DNA of 64,000 bases from DASXRU01 sp034665305 (GCA_034665305.1 JAXDFZ010000014.1:409126-473125); one strand, 5' to 3'; positions 16,615 through 25,571 are shown, counted from the first letter of the stretch. Made by a program: numbers and translations. Notes: generated from the letters alone by a model not told the origin.

Positions 16615-18546
16615 ATGCAACCACCGAAGAAAGCGCATCCGCGACGAGTCGGAGTTCTATTCCTTCTCTTTCTTTTCTTATTTGCTTTTGACGGGATCAG
16701 GGTCAGCGCGCAACAGCCGCAAGCGTCACCGGTTCCAGCTGTCTCACCCACACCGTTTCCTGATCCACCCGTCGGTTTTGAGAAAGCAGAGCATCGCATA
16801 CGGATGCGCGACGGCGTGCAGCTCTACACGATCGTCTACGCGCCGAAGCAGATTCGCGAGCCCTTGCCGTTTCTCTTTCTGCGCACACCCTATGGCGTCA
16901 GCGGCTGGGGTTATCGCGCGATTCCGCGATACCTCAAGCCCTTCGCGGATGTTGGATACATCTTCGTCTTTCAGGACATACGCGGGCGTTATAAGTCCGA
17001 AGGAAGTTTTGTCATGGGCCGTCCGCTGCGCGACAAGAGCGACAAGCAGGCAATCGATGAAAGCACCGACGCCTACGACACCATCGACTGGCTGGTGAAG
17101 AACATTCCCAACAACAATGGTCGCGTGGGTATGACCGGCGGTTCTTACGATGCCGAACTCGCGATCATGGCGATGCTCGATCCGCATCCGGCGCTGAAAG
17201 CGATTTGCGAACAGGCCTCGCCGGCGGATTCTTTCCTTGGCGATGACTTTTATCACCATGGCGCGTTCCGGTTGAGTTATGGATTCGAGTACGCGTACCA
17301 GCTGGAGTCGTCCAGGGAAGATCAGGACTTTAAGTTTGACAGGTATGACACCTACGAATGGTACCTGCGTCTCGGCGCCCTCGCGAATGCCGACGCACGT
17401 TATTTTCATGGCAAGCTTCCGACGTGGAACAATTTTGCGAACCATCCGACCTATGACGCCTTCTGGAAACAGCAGGCACTGGGCAACAGCCTGACTCGAG
17501 CGACCGTGCCGACGATGCATGTGGCGGGCTGGTGGGATCAGGAGGATTTTACCGGACCGGTTAAGGCTTACCAGATCCTCGAGAAGACCGACACCGATGG
17601 CAAGAATTTTCTCGTCGTTGGACCATGGAACCATGGGGGCTGGGATGGTGAAGGCAGCAAGTTAGGAAAGATCGATTTCGAAAGTGCCACCGGCAGATAT
17701 TTTCGCGAACACATTATGGCGCCATGGCTTAACTATTGTCTGAAGCAAACCGGGAAAAACGATCAGGCGGACACGCAAACTTTCCAGACGGGAAGCAACA
17801 AGTGGCAGACGTACGACGTGTGGCCGCCGCGGAAAAATGTTTCGGCACGCAAACTCTATTTTCAGAGTAAGGGACTCTTGTCGTTTGAACTGCCGTCAGG
17901 CGCCGGCGACAAATCACCGGCTTATGACAGTTACCTTTCCGACCCGGCTCATCCGGTGCCTTATCGGCAGCGTCCGATTGAGGCCACATATTTTCCCGCG
18001 GGCTCAGGCTGGTACAACTGGCTGGTCGAAGATCAGCGCTTCGCACAAGGAAGGCCGGACGTTTTGAGTTGGGAGTCGCAAACTCTGACCCAAGACGTCA
18101 CGGTTTCAGGAAACATCTTGGCGCATCTTTTTGCCTCTACGACCGGGAGTGATGCGGACTGGATTGTGAAATTGATCGACGTCTATCCGGAGGAATATCC
18201 GAAGGATGTGAAGATGGGCGGCTATCAGTTAATGATTGCGAACGACGTGCTGCGGGGCAGGTTCCGTCGCAGCTTCGAACGCGCCGAGCCGATCACGCCA
18301 AACAAATTCCGCGAGTACGTAGTGGACATGCACGCCACGGATCACGTTTTCCTGAAGGGTCACAAGATCATGGTCCAGGTCCAGAGCACCTGGTTTCCCG
18401 TCATTGATCGCAACCCCCAAACGTTTGTGGCGAATATTTTCAAAGCGCTGGAAGAGGATTATCGCGCCGCCACCCATCGCATTTCGCGCTCGCCGCGCCT
18501 GGCTTCTTATATTGAGTTGCCGATCTTAAGCGCCGGCGGAAAGTAG
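16615..18546 (+). CDS. secreted CocE/NonD family hydrolase (X-Pro peptidase S15-like)
   Basis: The 643-residue protein has a signal peptide (VLFLLFLFLFAFDGIRVSAQ). The alpha/beta-hydrolase core has nucleophile S177 in GMTGGSYDAEL, acid D308 (VAGWWDQED) and H340 (GPWNHGGW). A C-terminal jelly-roll domain (about 430-640, including DWIVKLIDVYPE and MVQVQSTWFPVIDRNPQ) follows. The family hydrolyses acyl esters or peptide/amide bonds (cocaine esterase, glutaryl-acylase, X-Pro dipeptidyl peptidase), so the exact substrate is open. A paralogue lies on the minus strand at 31601-33547. The start is well placed by the signal peptide. Confidence 0.92.
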   Translation: MQPPKKAHPRRVGVLFLLFLFLFAFDGIRVSAQQPQASPVPAVSPTPFPDPPVGFEKAEHRIRMRDGVQLYTIVYAPKQIREPLPFLFLRTPYGVSGWGYRAIPRYLKPFADVGYIFVFQDIRGRYKSEGSFVMGRPLRDKSDKQAIDESTDAYDTIDWLVKNIPNNNGRVGMTGGSYDAELAIMAMLDPHPALKAICEQASPADSFLGDDFYHHGAFRLSYGFEYAYQLESSREDQDFKFDRYDTYEWYLRLGALANADARYFHGKLPTWNNFANHPTYDAFWKQQALGNSLTRATVPTMHVAGWWDQEDFTGPVKAYQILEKTDTDGKNFLVVGPWNHGGWDGEGSKLGKIDFESATGRYFREHIMAPWLNYCLKQTGKNDQADTQTFQTGSNKWQTYDVWPPRKNVSARKLYFQSKGLLSFELPSGAGDKSPAYDSYLSDPAHPVPYRQRPIEATYFPAGSGWYNWLVEDQRFAQGRPDVLSWESQTLTQDVTVSGNILAHLFASTTGSDADWIVKLIDVYPEEYPKDVKMGGYQLMIANDVLRGRFRRSFERAEPITPNKFREYVVDMHATDHVFLKGHKIMVQVQSTWFPVIDRNPQTFVANIFKALEEDYRAATHRISRSPRLASYIELPILSAGGK

Positions 18547-18607
18547 AAAGTGCTTGAGTGACAGCCGCGTGTTTCTTCGCGCTTGATGCCGGCAGCCTCA
18601 ACTCCCT

Positions 18608-18725
18608 GGAGTGCGCCGACCTGACGGCGCTTTGGCCATCCTTAGGATATTCGCTGGGGGAGTATTTCTCGAGAGGCGCGCTCGCTAAGGAGGTCCAAAG
18701 CGGCGCTGGCCCGCCGCACTCCAAA
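18608..18725. repeat. GGAGTGCGCCGG-family palindromic repeat, copy 2
   Basis: GGAGTGCGCCGACCTGACGG..CTTTGG on the left is mirrored by CCAAAGCGG..CCGCCGCACTCCAAA on the right. Copies at 11301, 42196, 53588 and 58506 share the outer arms. It lies between the CocE gene and the tRNA in a gap with no other feature. Confidence 0.75.
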
Positions 18726-18842
18726 GGGTCGTTACAACTCACCGGAGCCGATTTGCAGATGGCAAAGGGCTGCATGTTACACTCCTTCCCGTCCTACAAA
18801 TGAGGTCCCATCAAGCCTGCCAGTATTGGCTGACGAAGGTGC

Positions 18843-18918
18843 GCCCCTGTAGCTCAACGGTTAGAGCAGCAGACTCATAATCTGTTGGTTCGGGGTTCGA
18901 ATCCCTGCGGGGGCACCA
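18843..18918 (+). tRNA. tRNA with CAU anticodon, probably tRNA-Ile2 (CAU), otherwise tRNA-Met
   Basis: A complete cloverleaf can be folded. The acceptor stem is GCCCCTG/CGGGGGC, the D arm is GCTC/GAGC, the anticodon stem GCAGA/TCTGT encloses the loop CTCATAA (anticodon CAT), and the T arm CGGGG/CCCTG has loop TTCGAAT. The 3' ACCA is encoded. The D-loop and variable region (GGTTAGAGCAG.., TTGGT) resemble E. coli tRNA-Ile2, whose C34 is modified to lysidine, more than elongator tRNA-Met; this is a judgement by eye. Its 3' half is the integration target of the island that follows. Confidence 0.95.
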
Positions 18919-18920
18919 AT
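18874..18920 (+). other. attL core: 47-bp 3' part of the tRNA gene
   Basis: The sequence from the anticodon loop (CTCATAATCTGTTGG..) to the base after CCAA recurs exactly at 28515-28561, and with one mismatch (G to A at position 11) at 33978-34024. Position at a tRNA 3' end next to an integrase gene is the classic attachment-site arrangement for tyrosine-recombinase islands; integration restores the intact tRNA. Confidence 0.9.
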
Positions 18921-18939
18921 TATCTACACGTAAACGCAA

Positions 18940-18961
18940 GATGGCGCGATTATGGCGCGAT
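18940..18961. repeat. 22-bp arm-type repeat beside att core (left copy)
   Basis: The sequence starting GATGGCGCGATTATGGCGCG is itself a direct repeat of ATGGCGCGAT. It recurs exactly at 28388-28409 and 33851-33872, always close to an att core copy. It lies between the att core and the integrase stop codon. This suggests binding sites for the integrase arm-binding domain or the excisionase. Confidence 0.65.
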
Positions 18962-18964
18962 TTT

Positions 18965-20107
18965 TCAACCGGCCTTCCTCTCACGCTGTGAATCGCGGTT
19001 CTTTCTTGGGAATCGAACCACTCTTCCCGGCTTACTCTGCCCAAGCGTCGTAACTGCCTGGCGCAAATTCGCCGGCGTCTGATGCGTGTACACACTGGTC
19101 ATGCGCGTTGTTGTGTGACCGAGTAAATCTCTGATGTCCCACTCGTGAACTCCATTGGCTCTTAGACGAGTTGCAAAGGTGTGACGCGTATCATGGAACC
19201 TAAGATCCACGAGCCCCGCCGCTGCGCAAGCATTCCGCCATCCGGTCTTGATGGAATCGATGTTCACACCCGTCTTGGAAACGCTGAACACGAAATCCCT
19301 TGTTCCGGCATCCTGCTTGAGCGCCTTCAACTCCGCGAAGACAATGTCGTTCATGGGAATGGTCCGAGTCTTCCCAGTCTTGCTTCTGGCGATGAAAATT
19401 GTCCGAGCGATAAAGTTCACGTGTTCCCACTGCAGATCGAGAATCTCACCGCGTCGCATCCCTGTGTTCAGAGCGACGGTGACTACGGAGCGGATATGAT
19501 CTCGCCTGCCGGTGAGCTTGGCGAACAGTTTCACTTCTTCTTCTGCGGTAATGAACCTCTCTCGACTGCCGTTCTCCTTCAGCAGGCGCACGCGCCTCAT
19601 CGGGTTGGAATCGATCAGCTCATTGTCGAAAGCCATCGAGAGGATTTTTGACAGACAAGCGAGATCGCGGTTGACGCTCGCCGGAGTGCGCGGCCTTGGC
19701 CGTTCCTCCGTGTCGTGCTTGGTCGGCGTCGCCAACCTCTCCCGCTTGAATTTCTCAATCATCATTGGCTTGATGTCCCGCAGATGTTTCTCACCAAAGA
19801 AACCCTTGAGCGTAACAGAGCGCTGTTCATCCTCGCGGTGACTGCGTTTGTTCGCCGTGGACCATGGTAAGAAAGTTTCATCGACAAATTCAGAGAAAAG
19901 CTTTTTGACCGGGTTGTACTTCCCTTCATAAATTTCTTCTCTGCGTTTGTTCTCGGCTCGTTCCGCTTGAGCCTGAGTTCGTGCACCGGGAATAGACTCG
20001 TGGACATAGTTGCCTCGCAGACTAAACTCAATCCACCAGGTACCTTTGTCCCAATCGCGATCCGATCGCTTGAGTCTCCTCCCTTTGTGTCGTTTGTAAA
20101 TTGCCAT
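18965..20107 (-). CDS. int: tyrosine recombinase, island integrase
   Basis: The 380-residue protein has an N-terminal SAM-like/arm-binding part (about 1-180) and a catalytic domain. R218 lies in NTGMRRGEIL, a Lys around 243-246 in RSKTGKTR, H305 and R308 in FHDTRHTFATRL, H331 in LLGHTTTRM and nucleophile Y340 in SVYTH, so all catalytic residues are present. It integrates the element at the adjacent tRNA 3' end. The gene is the tRNA-proximal gene and is transcribed toward the att site. The excisionase-like gene at 20184 lies 76 bases upstream in the same orientation. Confidence 0.95.
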   Translation of the reverse strand: MAIYKRHKGRRLKRSDRDWDKGTWWIEFSLRGNYVHESIPGARTQAQAERAENKRREEIYEGKYNPVKKLFSEFVDETFLPWSTANKRSHREDEQRSVTLKGFFGEKHLRDIKPMMIEKFKRERLATPTKHDTEERPRPRTPASVNRDLACLSKILSMAFDNELIDSNPMRRVRLLKENGSRERFITAEEEVKLFAKLTGRRDHIRSVVTVALNTGMRRGEILDLQWEHVNFIARTIFIARSKTGKTRTIPMNDIVFAELKALKQDAGTRDFVFSVSKTGVNIDSIKTGWRNACAAAGLVDLRFHDTRHTFATRLRANGVHEWDIRDLLGHTTTRMTSVYTHQTPANLRQAVTTLGQSKPGRVVRFPRKNRDSQRERKAG

Positions 20108-20183
20108 TCGACTGCTCCTCCTTCTGGTTAAGGAATCGCAGCCGTCAAAGTTGGCCCGATTCTAAATCCAGAGAGGTTTTGTG

Positions 20184-20546
20184 TCACGCAATTTTTAGAC
20201 GCCGGTTCTGACTTTGGACTCGTCGCCGTTCGGCTTCTTCCTTTGCCCACAGGTCAACCTCGTGTCGGCTGAATCGCAAGAGGTCACCCATGTAAGCGTG
20301 TGGCAAAGGATGGTCATTCTCTGATCTCTTGACCCACTTCAGAATTCCGGCGGTTGTAGGCTCGTCGTTGGCGTTAACGAGCTGCCAATAGCGGGCGAGT
20401 TGGGTAGCTGTCATCCACTCAAGCACCGGCTCCGCCGGGGCTCGCTCAGTTTCCGGTTGGGCCAGAACCAAGGCGATTGCCTCATGCGTGGCACGATCAA
20501 GTACGCGGGTTAGTTTTTCTTTCAGGGCTAAGGTTTGGTCGAGCAT
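20184..20546 (-). CDS. excisionase-like helix-turn-helix protein
   Basis: The 120-residue protein has a C-terminal half with the HTH_17/MerR-like DNA-binding pattern (MTATQLARYWQL, ILKWVKR, DLLRFSRHEVDLWAKEEAERR) seen in excisionases. The N-terminal half is helical with no motif. Location directly upstream of the integrase and same orientation support a role as recombination directionality factor or regulator of int. Start ATG at 20546 is plausible; no clear Shine-Dalgarno was found. Confidence 0.7.
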   Translation of the reverse strand: MLDQTLALKEKLTRVLDRATHEAIALVLAQPETERAPAEPVLEWMTATQLARYWQLVNANDEPTTAGILKWVKRSENDHPLPHAYMGDLLRFSRHEVDLWAKEEAERRRVQSQNRRLKIA

Positions 20547-20719
20547 GGTATTGCTCGACCATTACAAGGTATGTGCCATCGAGAACGGAGCATGTCTTGA
20601 ATAATCCAAGCGCGCTAAGAGATCAAGAAATCATTTTTCAGCGTCGTGGGCGCAAAAAAAACCGGAAGGGGGGAGCGACACGTGTTGTAAAACACTTCAG
20701 AGTATGTATTTCACAACAC

Positions 20720-21061
20720 CTATTTCCTCCTCGACAAGAGGCCGTCAGCAATCGGCCCCGCTCTCTCATCGGCTTGGGCCGTAATCAACTTCCAGTTTGC
20801 GGCGGTGCCTTCTTCCCTGTAACCAAACAGAATCCTAAATCCGTTTCCCAAAAGGTAGCGCATACGCGCGATCTCTTCGTAGAGCAGACGGTCATTTTTC
20901 GTAAGCCCGAAGCCTTCGGTCAATTGAACGAGCGCGACCTTGCGGCACCAACTGTTAGGCTCCTCACCGGCTGCCAGCGCCGCGTTCTCCACTTGCTCGT
21001 ACTGCTCATTCGTCAGGCGAAACGTGATGTTTCTAGACTTGGTTTGTTTGCTTTCGTTCAT
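20720..21061 (-). CDS. MobC/ribbon-helix-helix-like mobilisation protein
   Basis: The 113-residue protein starts at 21061, where GAGG precedes the ATG; an upstream in-frame codon is less likely. The N-terminus (SRNITFRLTNEQYEQVENAA) is a ribbon-helix-helix pattern. The following helical part (AAGEEPNSWCRKVALVQL, RLLYEEIARMRYLLGNGFRILF) matches the arrangement of relaxosome accessory proteins of the MobC type. No relaxase gene is in the island, so it may be a remnant of a mobilisable element, or a transcriptional repressor of its own region. A strong palindrome lies just upstream (21115-21176). A weaker palindrome GTGTTGT/ACAACAC (20682-20719) abuts its stop codon. Confidence 0.6.
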   Translation of the reverse strand: MNESKQTKSRNITFRLTNEQYEQVENAALAAGEEPNSWCRKVALVQLTEGFGLTKNDRLLYEEIARMRYLLGNGFRILFGYREEGTAANWKLITAQADERAGPIADGLLSRRK

Positions 21062-21114
21062 TTTCAATCCTCGCGACGAAGCTTGTATACACATCCCGTG
21101 CCTGTCTACACGTT

Positions 21115-21197
21115 TGCCTACAATTCCTACAGGAACTCGCTAACTCCTTTACTTATCAAGGTAGGAATTGTAGGCACGAATGCCTACAACGTAGGCA
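21115..21197. repeat. nested palindromes upstream of the MobC-like gene (candidate oriT or operator)
   Basis: TGCCTACAATTCCTAC at 21115-21130 is the perfect 16-bp inverse of GTAGGAATTGTAGGCA at 21161-21176, with a 30-bp spacer. The heptamers GTAGGCA/TGCCTAC then repeat at 21170-21187 and 21190-21196. The position, 54 bases before the start of a MobC-like gene, fits an origin of transfer or an autoregulatory operator. The remainder of the gap, about 21200-21562, shows no convincing gene. Confidence 0.65.
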
Positions 21198-21562
21198 CTT
21201 CAGCCCCGAATTCAGGGGGTGACGTGTCAAAGTCATCTCAGGTGCGAAGCACCTACTTTGGCATGATTCAAGTTTGGGCAACGGGCGGATGCTGCGTTAG
21301 AGAGGGCATTGGGTGGCGAGTCGTAGTAACAGAAGTGCGCGGTGGTTTGTAGTTGGTCTTAAAGAGGATGTTTCCCCGCCTAATGACGTTCACTGCGACT
21401 GGGCGCTCGACCGCACACACGAAGTGCCGTAACGAAGTGGAGGACTTGGAGCGCAGCGGAAAGTTGTGAGGTCGGGCTGTCGCGGACAATGTCAAAGAGG
21501 CAGGGAAACATTTTGCGGACAAGGACGACTTAGGGGCATTTGCTTATTGCTTGCGCGAAGTT

Positions 21563-21862
21563 CTATGCCGCGCTCTTGAATTGGAGTCTCGCTTGCACGC
21601 CTAACGAGGCCAATACACGCAGCATGAGATCGGTTGAGATGTCATGGGTGTTCCGGTTCAGTATCGCGGTGATGCGAGTGCGCGAAGTATGCGCGAGTCG
21701 CGCTACGTCTGCATGAGTCAATCCCTTCTTGCTGACAACCTCGATGATCTTGTCGTTCAAGTCGCTGCGAAATTCGATCTCCATTCCGTCGGCGGGTGCC
21801 AGGCCCAAGACCTTCGCGAGTTCTCTGGCATTGCGGGCAACAATTGGTCTAACTTTCTTCAT
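21563..21862 (-). CDS. XRE/HTH_37-type helix-turn-helix protein, last gene of the ATPase-protease operon
   Basis: The 99-residue protein has a helix-turn-helix at about residues 40-75 (KGLTHADVARLAHTSRTRIT, ILNRNTHDISTDLMLRVLASLG). The whole resembles antitoxin-like regulators that accompany HigB/RelE-type toxins (HTH_37 group). No toxin gene is adjacent; instead the start is 16 bases after the protease stop codon, so it appears co-transcribed with the AAA ATPase and protease genes. It could repress this operon, or act as a specificity or antitoxin component. Linkage is inference from spacing. Confidence 0.8.
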   Translation of the reverse strand: MKKVRPIVARNARELAKVLGLAPADGMEIEFRSDLNDKIIEVVSKKGLTHADVARLAHTSRTRITAILNRNTHDISTDLMLRVLASLGVQARLQFKSAA

Positions 21863-21878
21863 CGAGTACGACGATCAT

Positions 21879-24554
21879 CTACTCTTCGTCCACTTCAATT
21901 TCAGCCTCTGCTTCCGCTTCCGCTTCGACTTCTGCCTGCAACTCGATTACTGCAGTCCTCAGCGGCTCGTAGATAGGAATCTCTTGGCCGAGGATTTCAA
22001 AAGTTACAGTCAATGCATAGCGAGCTGTTGAATCAGGATCACGACTCCACCCCTCGTGACCTACGACAGCAATACAAAATTGAGGAGGTAAGTCAGTGGA
22101 CTTAACGATGGCCCAATCTTTTTGAACCGTGCCGCTATTACGCTTAACGTCTCGTATTAAACCAGCATCCGATTTCTCTTGAAAAGTCCAAGGAAGTACT
22201 TCGCCTTCCATAGCGTCTGCGTCGCTCTCTTCATCCTTCATTGCTCGCGCTCGGAAATGGTTAACGTCTTCCGCGAGCTTGCTACTTTTCCAGTCAACCC
22301 ACGTAGACAAATACCGACGGAGATTGCGCCGTGTACGACGCGGCTGCGCGGCGTATGAGAGAGTTACTTCAACTCGAATGTCGTATTCCTCCACGGGGCC
22401 TCGCACCTCAATTGGAATGGGAACTTGATATATGTGACACTCTCGCGCTCGTATGTTCGTCTCGCCAGTTGTGATCAAAGTCGTGCGGTGATCGCTATTA
22501 ACTGTGGCTCGCTCCTCGTTCGGTATTCCATACCCAATCAGTCGAACGAGACGTGAGACTTGGCCGATTAGTTCGTGTCTTTCATCGTGGTTGTGTTGCG
22601 GGTCTAACTGCCGGATCCGATACAGCAGATTTTCGGCCCAAGTCGGCCAACGTGCGGACTGCACGATAAGCGCGCGATAAAGAAGTGCCGGTTCATCCGG
22701 AAGCAGTTGTTGGAGTCGTGCCGCAATGCGACTAACTTTGGGTGCGGCAAACGAGGTTCCGCTTTCATCTCGAGAAACCAGTAGACCTGGGCGCATGGTG
22801 GACCTGACCAATTCTGGACAGGCAGCGGCAATTTGACCGCCACTCTGGACATCGGGCGGAACGTTCTGGGTGTGTACTGAATCACCTCCATACTCAACGA
22901 CTTCTGGTTTGATGACCTTCCAGATGCTCGGACCTGATCTTGAAAATGCGGATGGATAACCCAACTCGCGGGCGAATGTCCGCCAATCGCCAGACTCGAA
23001 TCGCCCATAGGCCACTGAACCGACTGTGAGCGCTTGCAGACTCTGAGCTGGATTAGCGACTCGCGCGGACGCCTCATACAGGTATGTTGGATAGTCGCGT
23101 CCTGCAGTAAGGTGATCGCGTATCCCAACTTGCGGGTTAACTGCTGAAACCCGCAGATTCCCCGCGCTTTGGATAAACAAGATATCGTGCTGTGCGCAAA
23201 GCATATCAATCTCAGCAGCCCAGGCAGACATATGCCGTATGCGACAGTACGAAGACGCATTTATGGACTGGTTAAATATGCGCGTGTGCCGCGCACCCAA
23301 ATGATATCTCTCGACTACATCACGAACGAGTGCAGGAGGAAATAACGTGTCGGGCATAACATTGTGCCCATTAAGCACACGCGCATTCTGAATCCAGAAC
23401 GGCAATTGCGGCGATCCTTCAGCAATTACATTTTCGCCGTAGAGAATTGCACCGGCGACGCGAGTACCGTGTCCGCTCGGCAGAACAAAATCCCCGACAT
23501 CGCCCGGTTCTTTGCCTGGTAAAAAACATCGTGACGTTTGATGGTCAATTGCGGGTTCGAGGAGTATATGTTGCTCCTGAATTCCGCTATCGATTACGCA
23601 GACTGCCGCTGCTTCATTCTCAGGTGGCGCCGGAGCAGGACCGCCTTCCGGTGGCTCGCCCACTTCGCCCTCTCGCTGCGGAAGGCTAATGTCGTCCGGC
23701 TCTAAAACCTCAAAGACATAAGGATAGTTTAGAATCACATCTTTGAGGCCCAATCCGCTTATTCTGAGACGAACCGTGAAGCTGTCGGGTAGTACCGCCG
23801 CGTCGAAAGCCGCGCGGTCGATCATATGAAGTATCTCGGCTTGGTAGAATTGAGCAAACTCTTCGATCTGCGCTTCGCGTTGCCTTTTTATTTCATCCCA
23901 AGCTTCATATGCCTCTATACGCGCTTGCGACCAATCACGCTCTTTTCTCGCCCAATCCAGATCGGAGTCGCGTTTGATTTTGTTTGGCCGTTTAGGAATT
24001 TCGCGGGTTCCAGTGCATGCAATTCCGATGTCAACTAGATATGGTTGGTCGTCAGCCATGTTCGGCCATTCGGCCAATAGTCGTTCGGACAAAATCCGGG
24101 ACAATCGATCCTCTGAGTCCTCATAGAGTCTATGTATCTGCGCTATGGTGGCTGAACCATGTACTTGAACAGAGAACGCGTCCGCCATTGCCATGAAGGA
24201 TTCAAGATCAATGTTCTCGGCAGCAACAATCACGAAACCTTCCTCTTCCTCAGCAACGATCTCAAAAGCAAACTTTTCCCTCAGTGCGTCCAAGTCGAGG
24301 CTCGGATCGACTTGCAACAGGAACGGAACGCCTTCTGGAATGACTGGAAGATTATCTTGCTCTCTTTGGGCTTGGCGTTCCCGCCAGTTCGCGCCCATTG
24401 ATTGCGCGGATCTACGGAGGGACTCGCTATGTGCCTCGTACGCCGCCCTATTAGCGCGTGTCTGTGGAGAAAGTTCTCCTCCTCCTCTGAGACGAGCGGG
24501 GCCGTGATATCGCAGAATGAGAGGAAGATGTTCGAAGTTGTGATCGGGAGGCAT
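21879..24554 (-). CDS. ietS: subtilisin-like serine protease (S8), IetS-like component
   Basis: The 891-residue protein has no signal peptide, so it is probably cytoplasmic. The N-terminal about 315 residues are charged and helical. The S8 catalytic domain carries the full triad: D322 (CVIDSGI), H362 (SGHGTRVAG) and S601 (DESGTSFAAP), with oxyanion N466 (IQSAGN). A C-terminal beta-rich domain (about 690-870) ends in an acidic Glu-Ala repeat tail. It starts 3 bases after the AAA ATPase stop. Such AAA ATPase plus S8 protease pairs are known as IetAS: described first for plasmid stability/incompatibility on an Agrobacterium Ti plasmid, later reported as an anti-phage system. Assignment rests on architecture and pairing. 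Confidence 0.85.
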   Translation of the reverse strand: MPPDHNFEHLPLILRYHGPARLRGGGELSPQTRANRAAYEAHSESLRRSAQSMGANWRERQAQREQDNLPVIPEGVPFLLQVDPSLDLDALREKFAFEIVAEEEEGFVIVAAENIDLESFMAMADAFSVQVHGSATIAQIHRLYEDSEDRLSRILSERLLAEWPNMADDQPYLVDIGIACTGTREIPKRPNKIKRDSDLDWARKERDWSQARIEAYEAWDEIKRQREAQIEEFAQFYQAEILHMIDRAAFDAAVLPDSFTVRLRISGLGLKDVILNYPYVFEVLEPDDISLPQREGEVGEPPEGGPAPAPPENEAAAVCVIDSGIQEQHILLEPAIDHQTSRCFLPGKEPGDVGDFVLPSGHGTRVAGAILYGENVIAEGSPQLPFWIQNARVLNGHNVMPDTLFPPALVRDVVERYHLGARHTRIFNQSINASSYCRIRHMSAWAAEIDMLCAQHDILFIQSAGNLRVSAVNPQVGIRDHLTAGRDYPTYLYEASARVANPAQSLQALTVGSVAYGRFESGDWRTFARELGYPSAFSRSGPSIWKVIKPEVVEYGGDSVHTQNVPPDVQSGGQIAAACPELVRSTMRPGLLVSRDESGTSFAAPKVSRIAARLQQLLPDEPALLYRALIVQSARWPTWAENLLYRIRQLDPQHNHDERHELIGQVSRLVRLIGYGIPNEERATVNSDHRTTLITTGETNIRARECHIYQVPIPIEVRGPVEEYDIRVEVTLSYAAQPRRTRRNLRRYLSTWVDWKSSKLAEDVNHFRARAMKDEESDADAMEGEVLPWTFQEKSDAGLIRDVKRNSGTVQKDWAIVKSTDLPPQFCIAVVGHEGWSRDPDSTARYALTVTFEILGQEIPIYEPLRTAVIELQAEVEAEAEAEAEIEVDEE

Positions 24555-24557
24555 CCA

Positions 24558-25571
24558 CTATTCTCCGGGCTTATTATGGTGAGTTCGCCGAAGCTCAGAA
24601 ATTGCTTGCTCAAGATGCGCTTGTGTGATGCCTTTGTTGCCGTTGAGAACAGCTGCCTTAGCTGCGTCCTGTGCAGCCTTTACGACCATGGCTGCAGAGG
24701 AACCCGACAATTTATCGACCATTTGATCCCAATTGATGAATTCGGTGGGCCGCACGGAAGACAACGTCATTTGTAGGAGCTTCCTTACCTCGTCTGGTCC
24801 GGGTAGTGGCACTAGGAAGACGTCGTCAAAACGCCGGAAAAGCGCTGTATCCAACGAGGACTCCACATTGGTGGTTGCGACTAGCAGTCCTGGTGCATCA
24901 TAGTCCTCCATCAATTGAAGGAGGGAGTTGACTATGCGTGATGCTTCTCCGATGTCCTTACTATTGTTGCGTGAGCGAGCTATGAAGTCGCACTCATCGA
25001 GCAGAAGCACGCAAGGGTGTTCCTTCGCAGCCATAAAGATAGAGCGAAGGTTAGCAGCTGATTCTCCGAAGTACGACGATATCAGGGTATCAAAGCGTAC
25101 TTTCATTAGTGGCAGGCCCGTTTTCCAGGCCAGTCGCTTCGCCCCGAGCGACTTCCCACAGCCTGGCGGACCATGAAGAAGTATTGTTTTGCGCGGCTCT
25201 AGCCCAAAAACTCCCAATCTGGATCTCGCTGCGAATTCGCGTTCAATTCGCTCAAAACGCTCTTCTGTGGCCGGCGGCAACACCATGTCGTGTTCAAGTG
25301 ATTCGGTTGGAAGGATCGTCGCGAGCGATTCTCCGTGCCTGCGGCTGAGCGGTAATTCTCTCAGGCTCCGATCGCTGTCACCAGTTGGTCGCGGGGTGAC
25401 TCTTCGTGGTCGAGGTTGGTTGAGAATGGACTCTAACTGATCTGCAAGTTTCAAGTGACCAGTTCGTCGTTCCAAGTCGACGATCTTCTTGGCGAGTCGC
25501 TGAAGATCGTGCTGAGATCCGTCGGAAATGGCCCGAACGACTCGTTTTAGCATGTCTGCATTCATCGCCAC
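24558..25571 (-). CDS. ietA: AAA+ ATPase, IetA-like component
   Basis: The 337-residue protein has a short helical N-terminal part (about 1-95) and a single AAA+ module. Walker A is GPPGCGKS (134-141), the pore-loop region ISSYFGES follows, Walker B is VLLLDECD (188-195), sensor 1 is ATTN (232-235) and the arginine finger is in LFRRFDD (246-247). The pattern is of the classic FtsH/spastin-type clade. It is first in a tight operon with the S8 protease (3-base gap) and the XRE gene. In IetAS-type systems the ATPase is thought to control or feed the protease. This is a known pairing; the direct mechanism is unproven. Confidence 0.9.
   Translation of the reverse strand: MAMNADMLKRVVRAISDGSQHDLQRLAKKIVDLERRTGHLKLADQLESILNQPRPRRVTPRPTGDSDRSLRELPLSRRHGESLATILPTESLEHDMVLPPATEERFERIEREFAARSRLGVFGLEPRKTILLHGPPGCGKSLGAKRLAWKTGLPLMKVRFDTLISSYFGESAANLRSIFMAAKEHPCVLLLDECDFIARSRNNSKDIGEASRIVNSLLQLMEDYDAPGLLVATTNVESSLDTALFRRFDDVFLVPLPGPDEVRKLLQMTLSSVRPTEFINWDQMVDKLSGSSAAMVVKAAQDAAKAAVLNGNKGITQAHLEQAISELRRTHHNKPGE

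Noticed and set aside
16744..17634. 296-codon open frame on the minus strand
   Set aside because: Fully antisense to the CocE-type gene, whose catalytic motifs are all present; no domain in the antisense frame.
21268..21522. 84-codon minus-strand frame between the MobC-like and XRE genes
   Set aside because: No ribosome binding site, no motif and poor composition; I could not support it as a gene.
21363..21562. possible integron attC site or tRNA-like fold
   Set aside because: No matching core sites or cloverleaf could be drawn.
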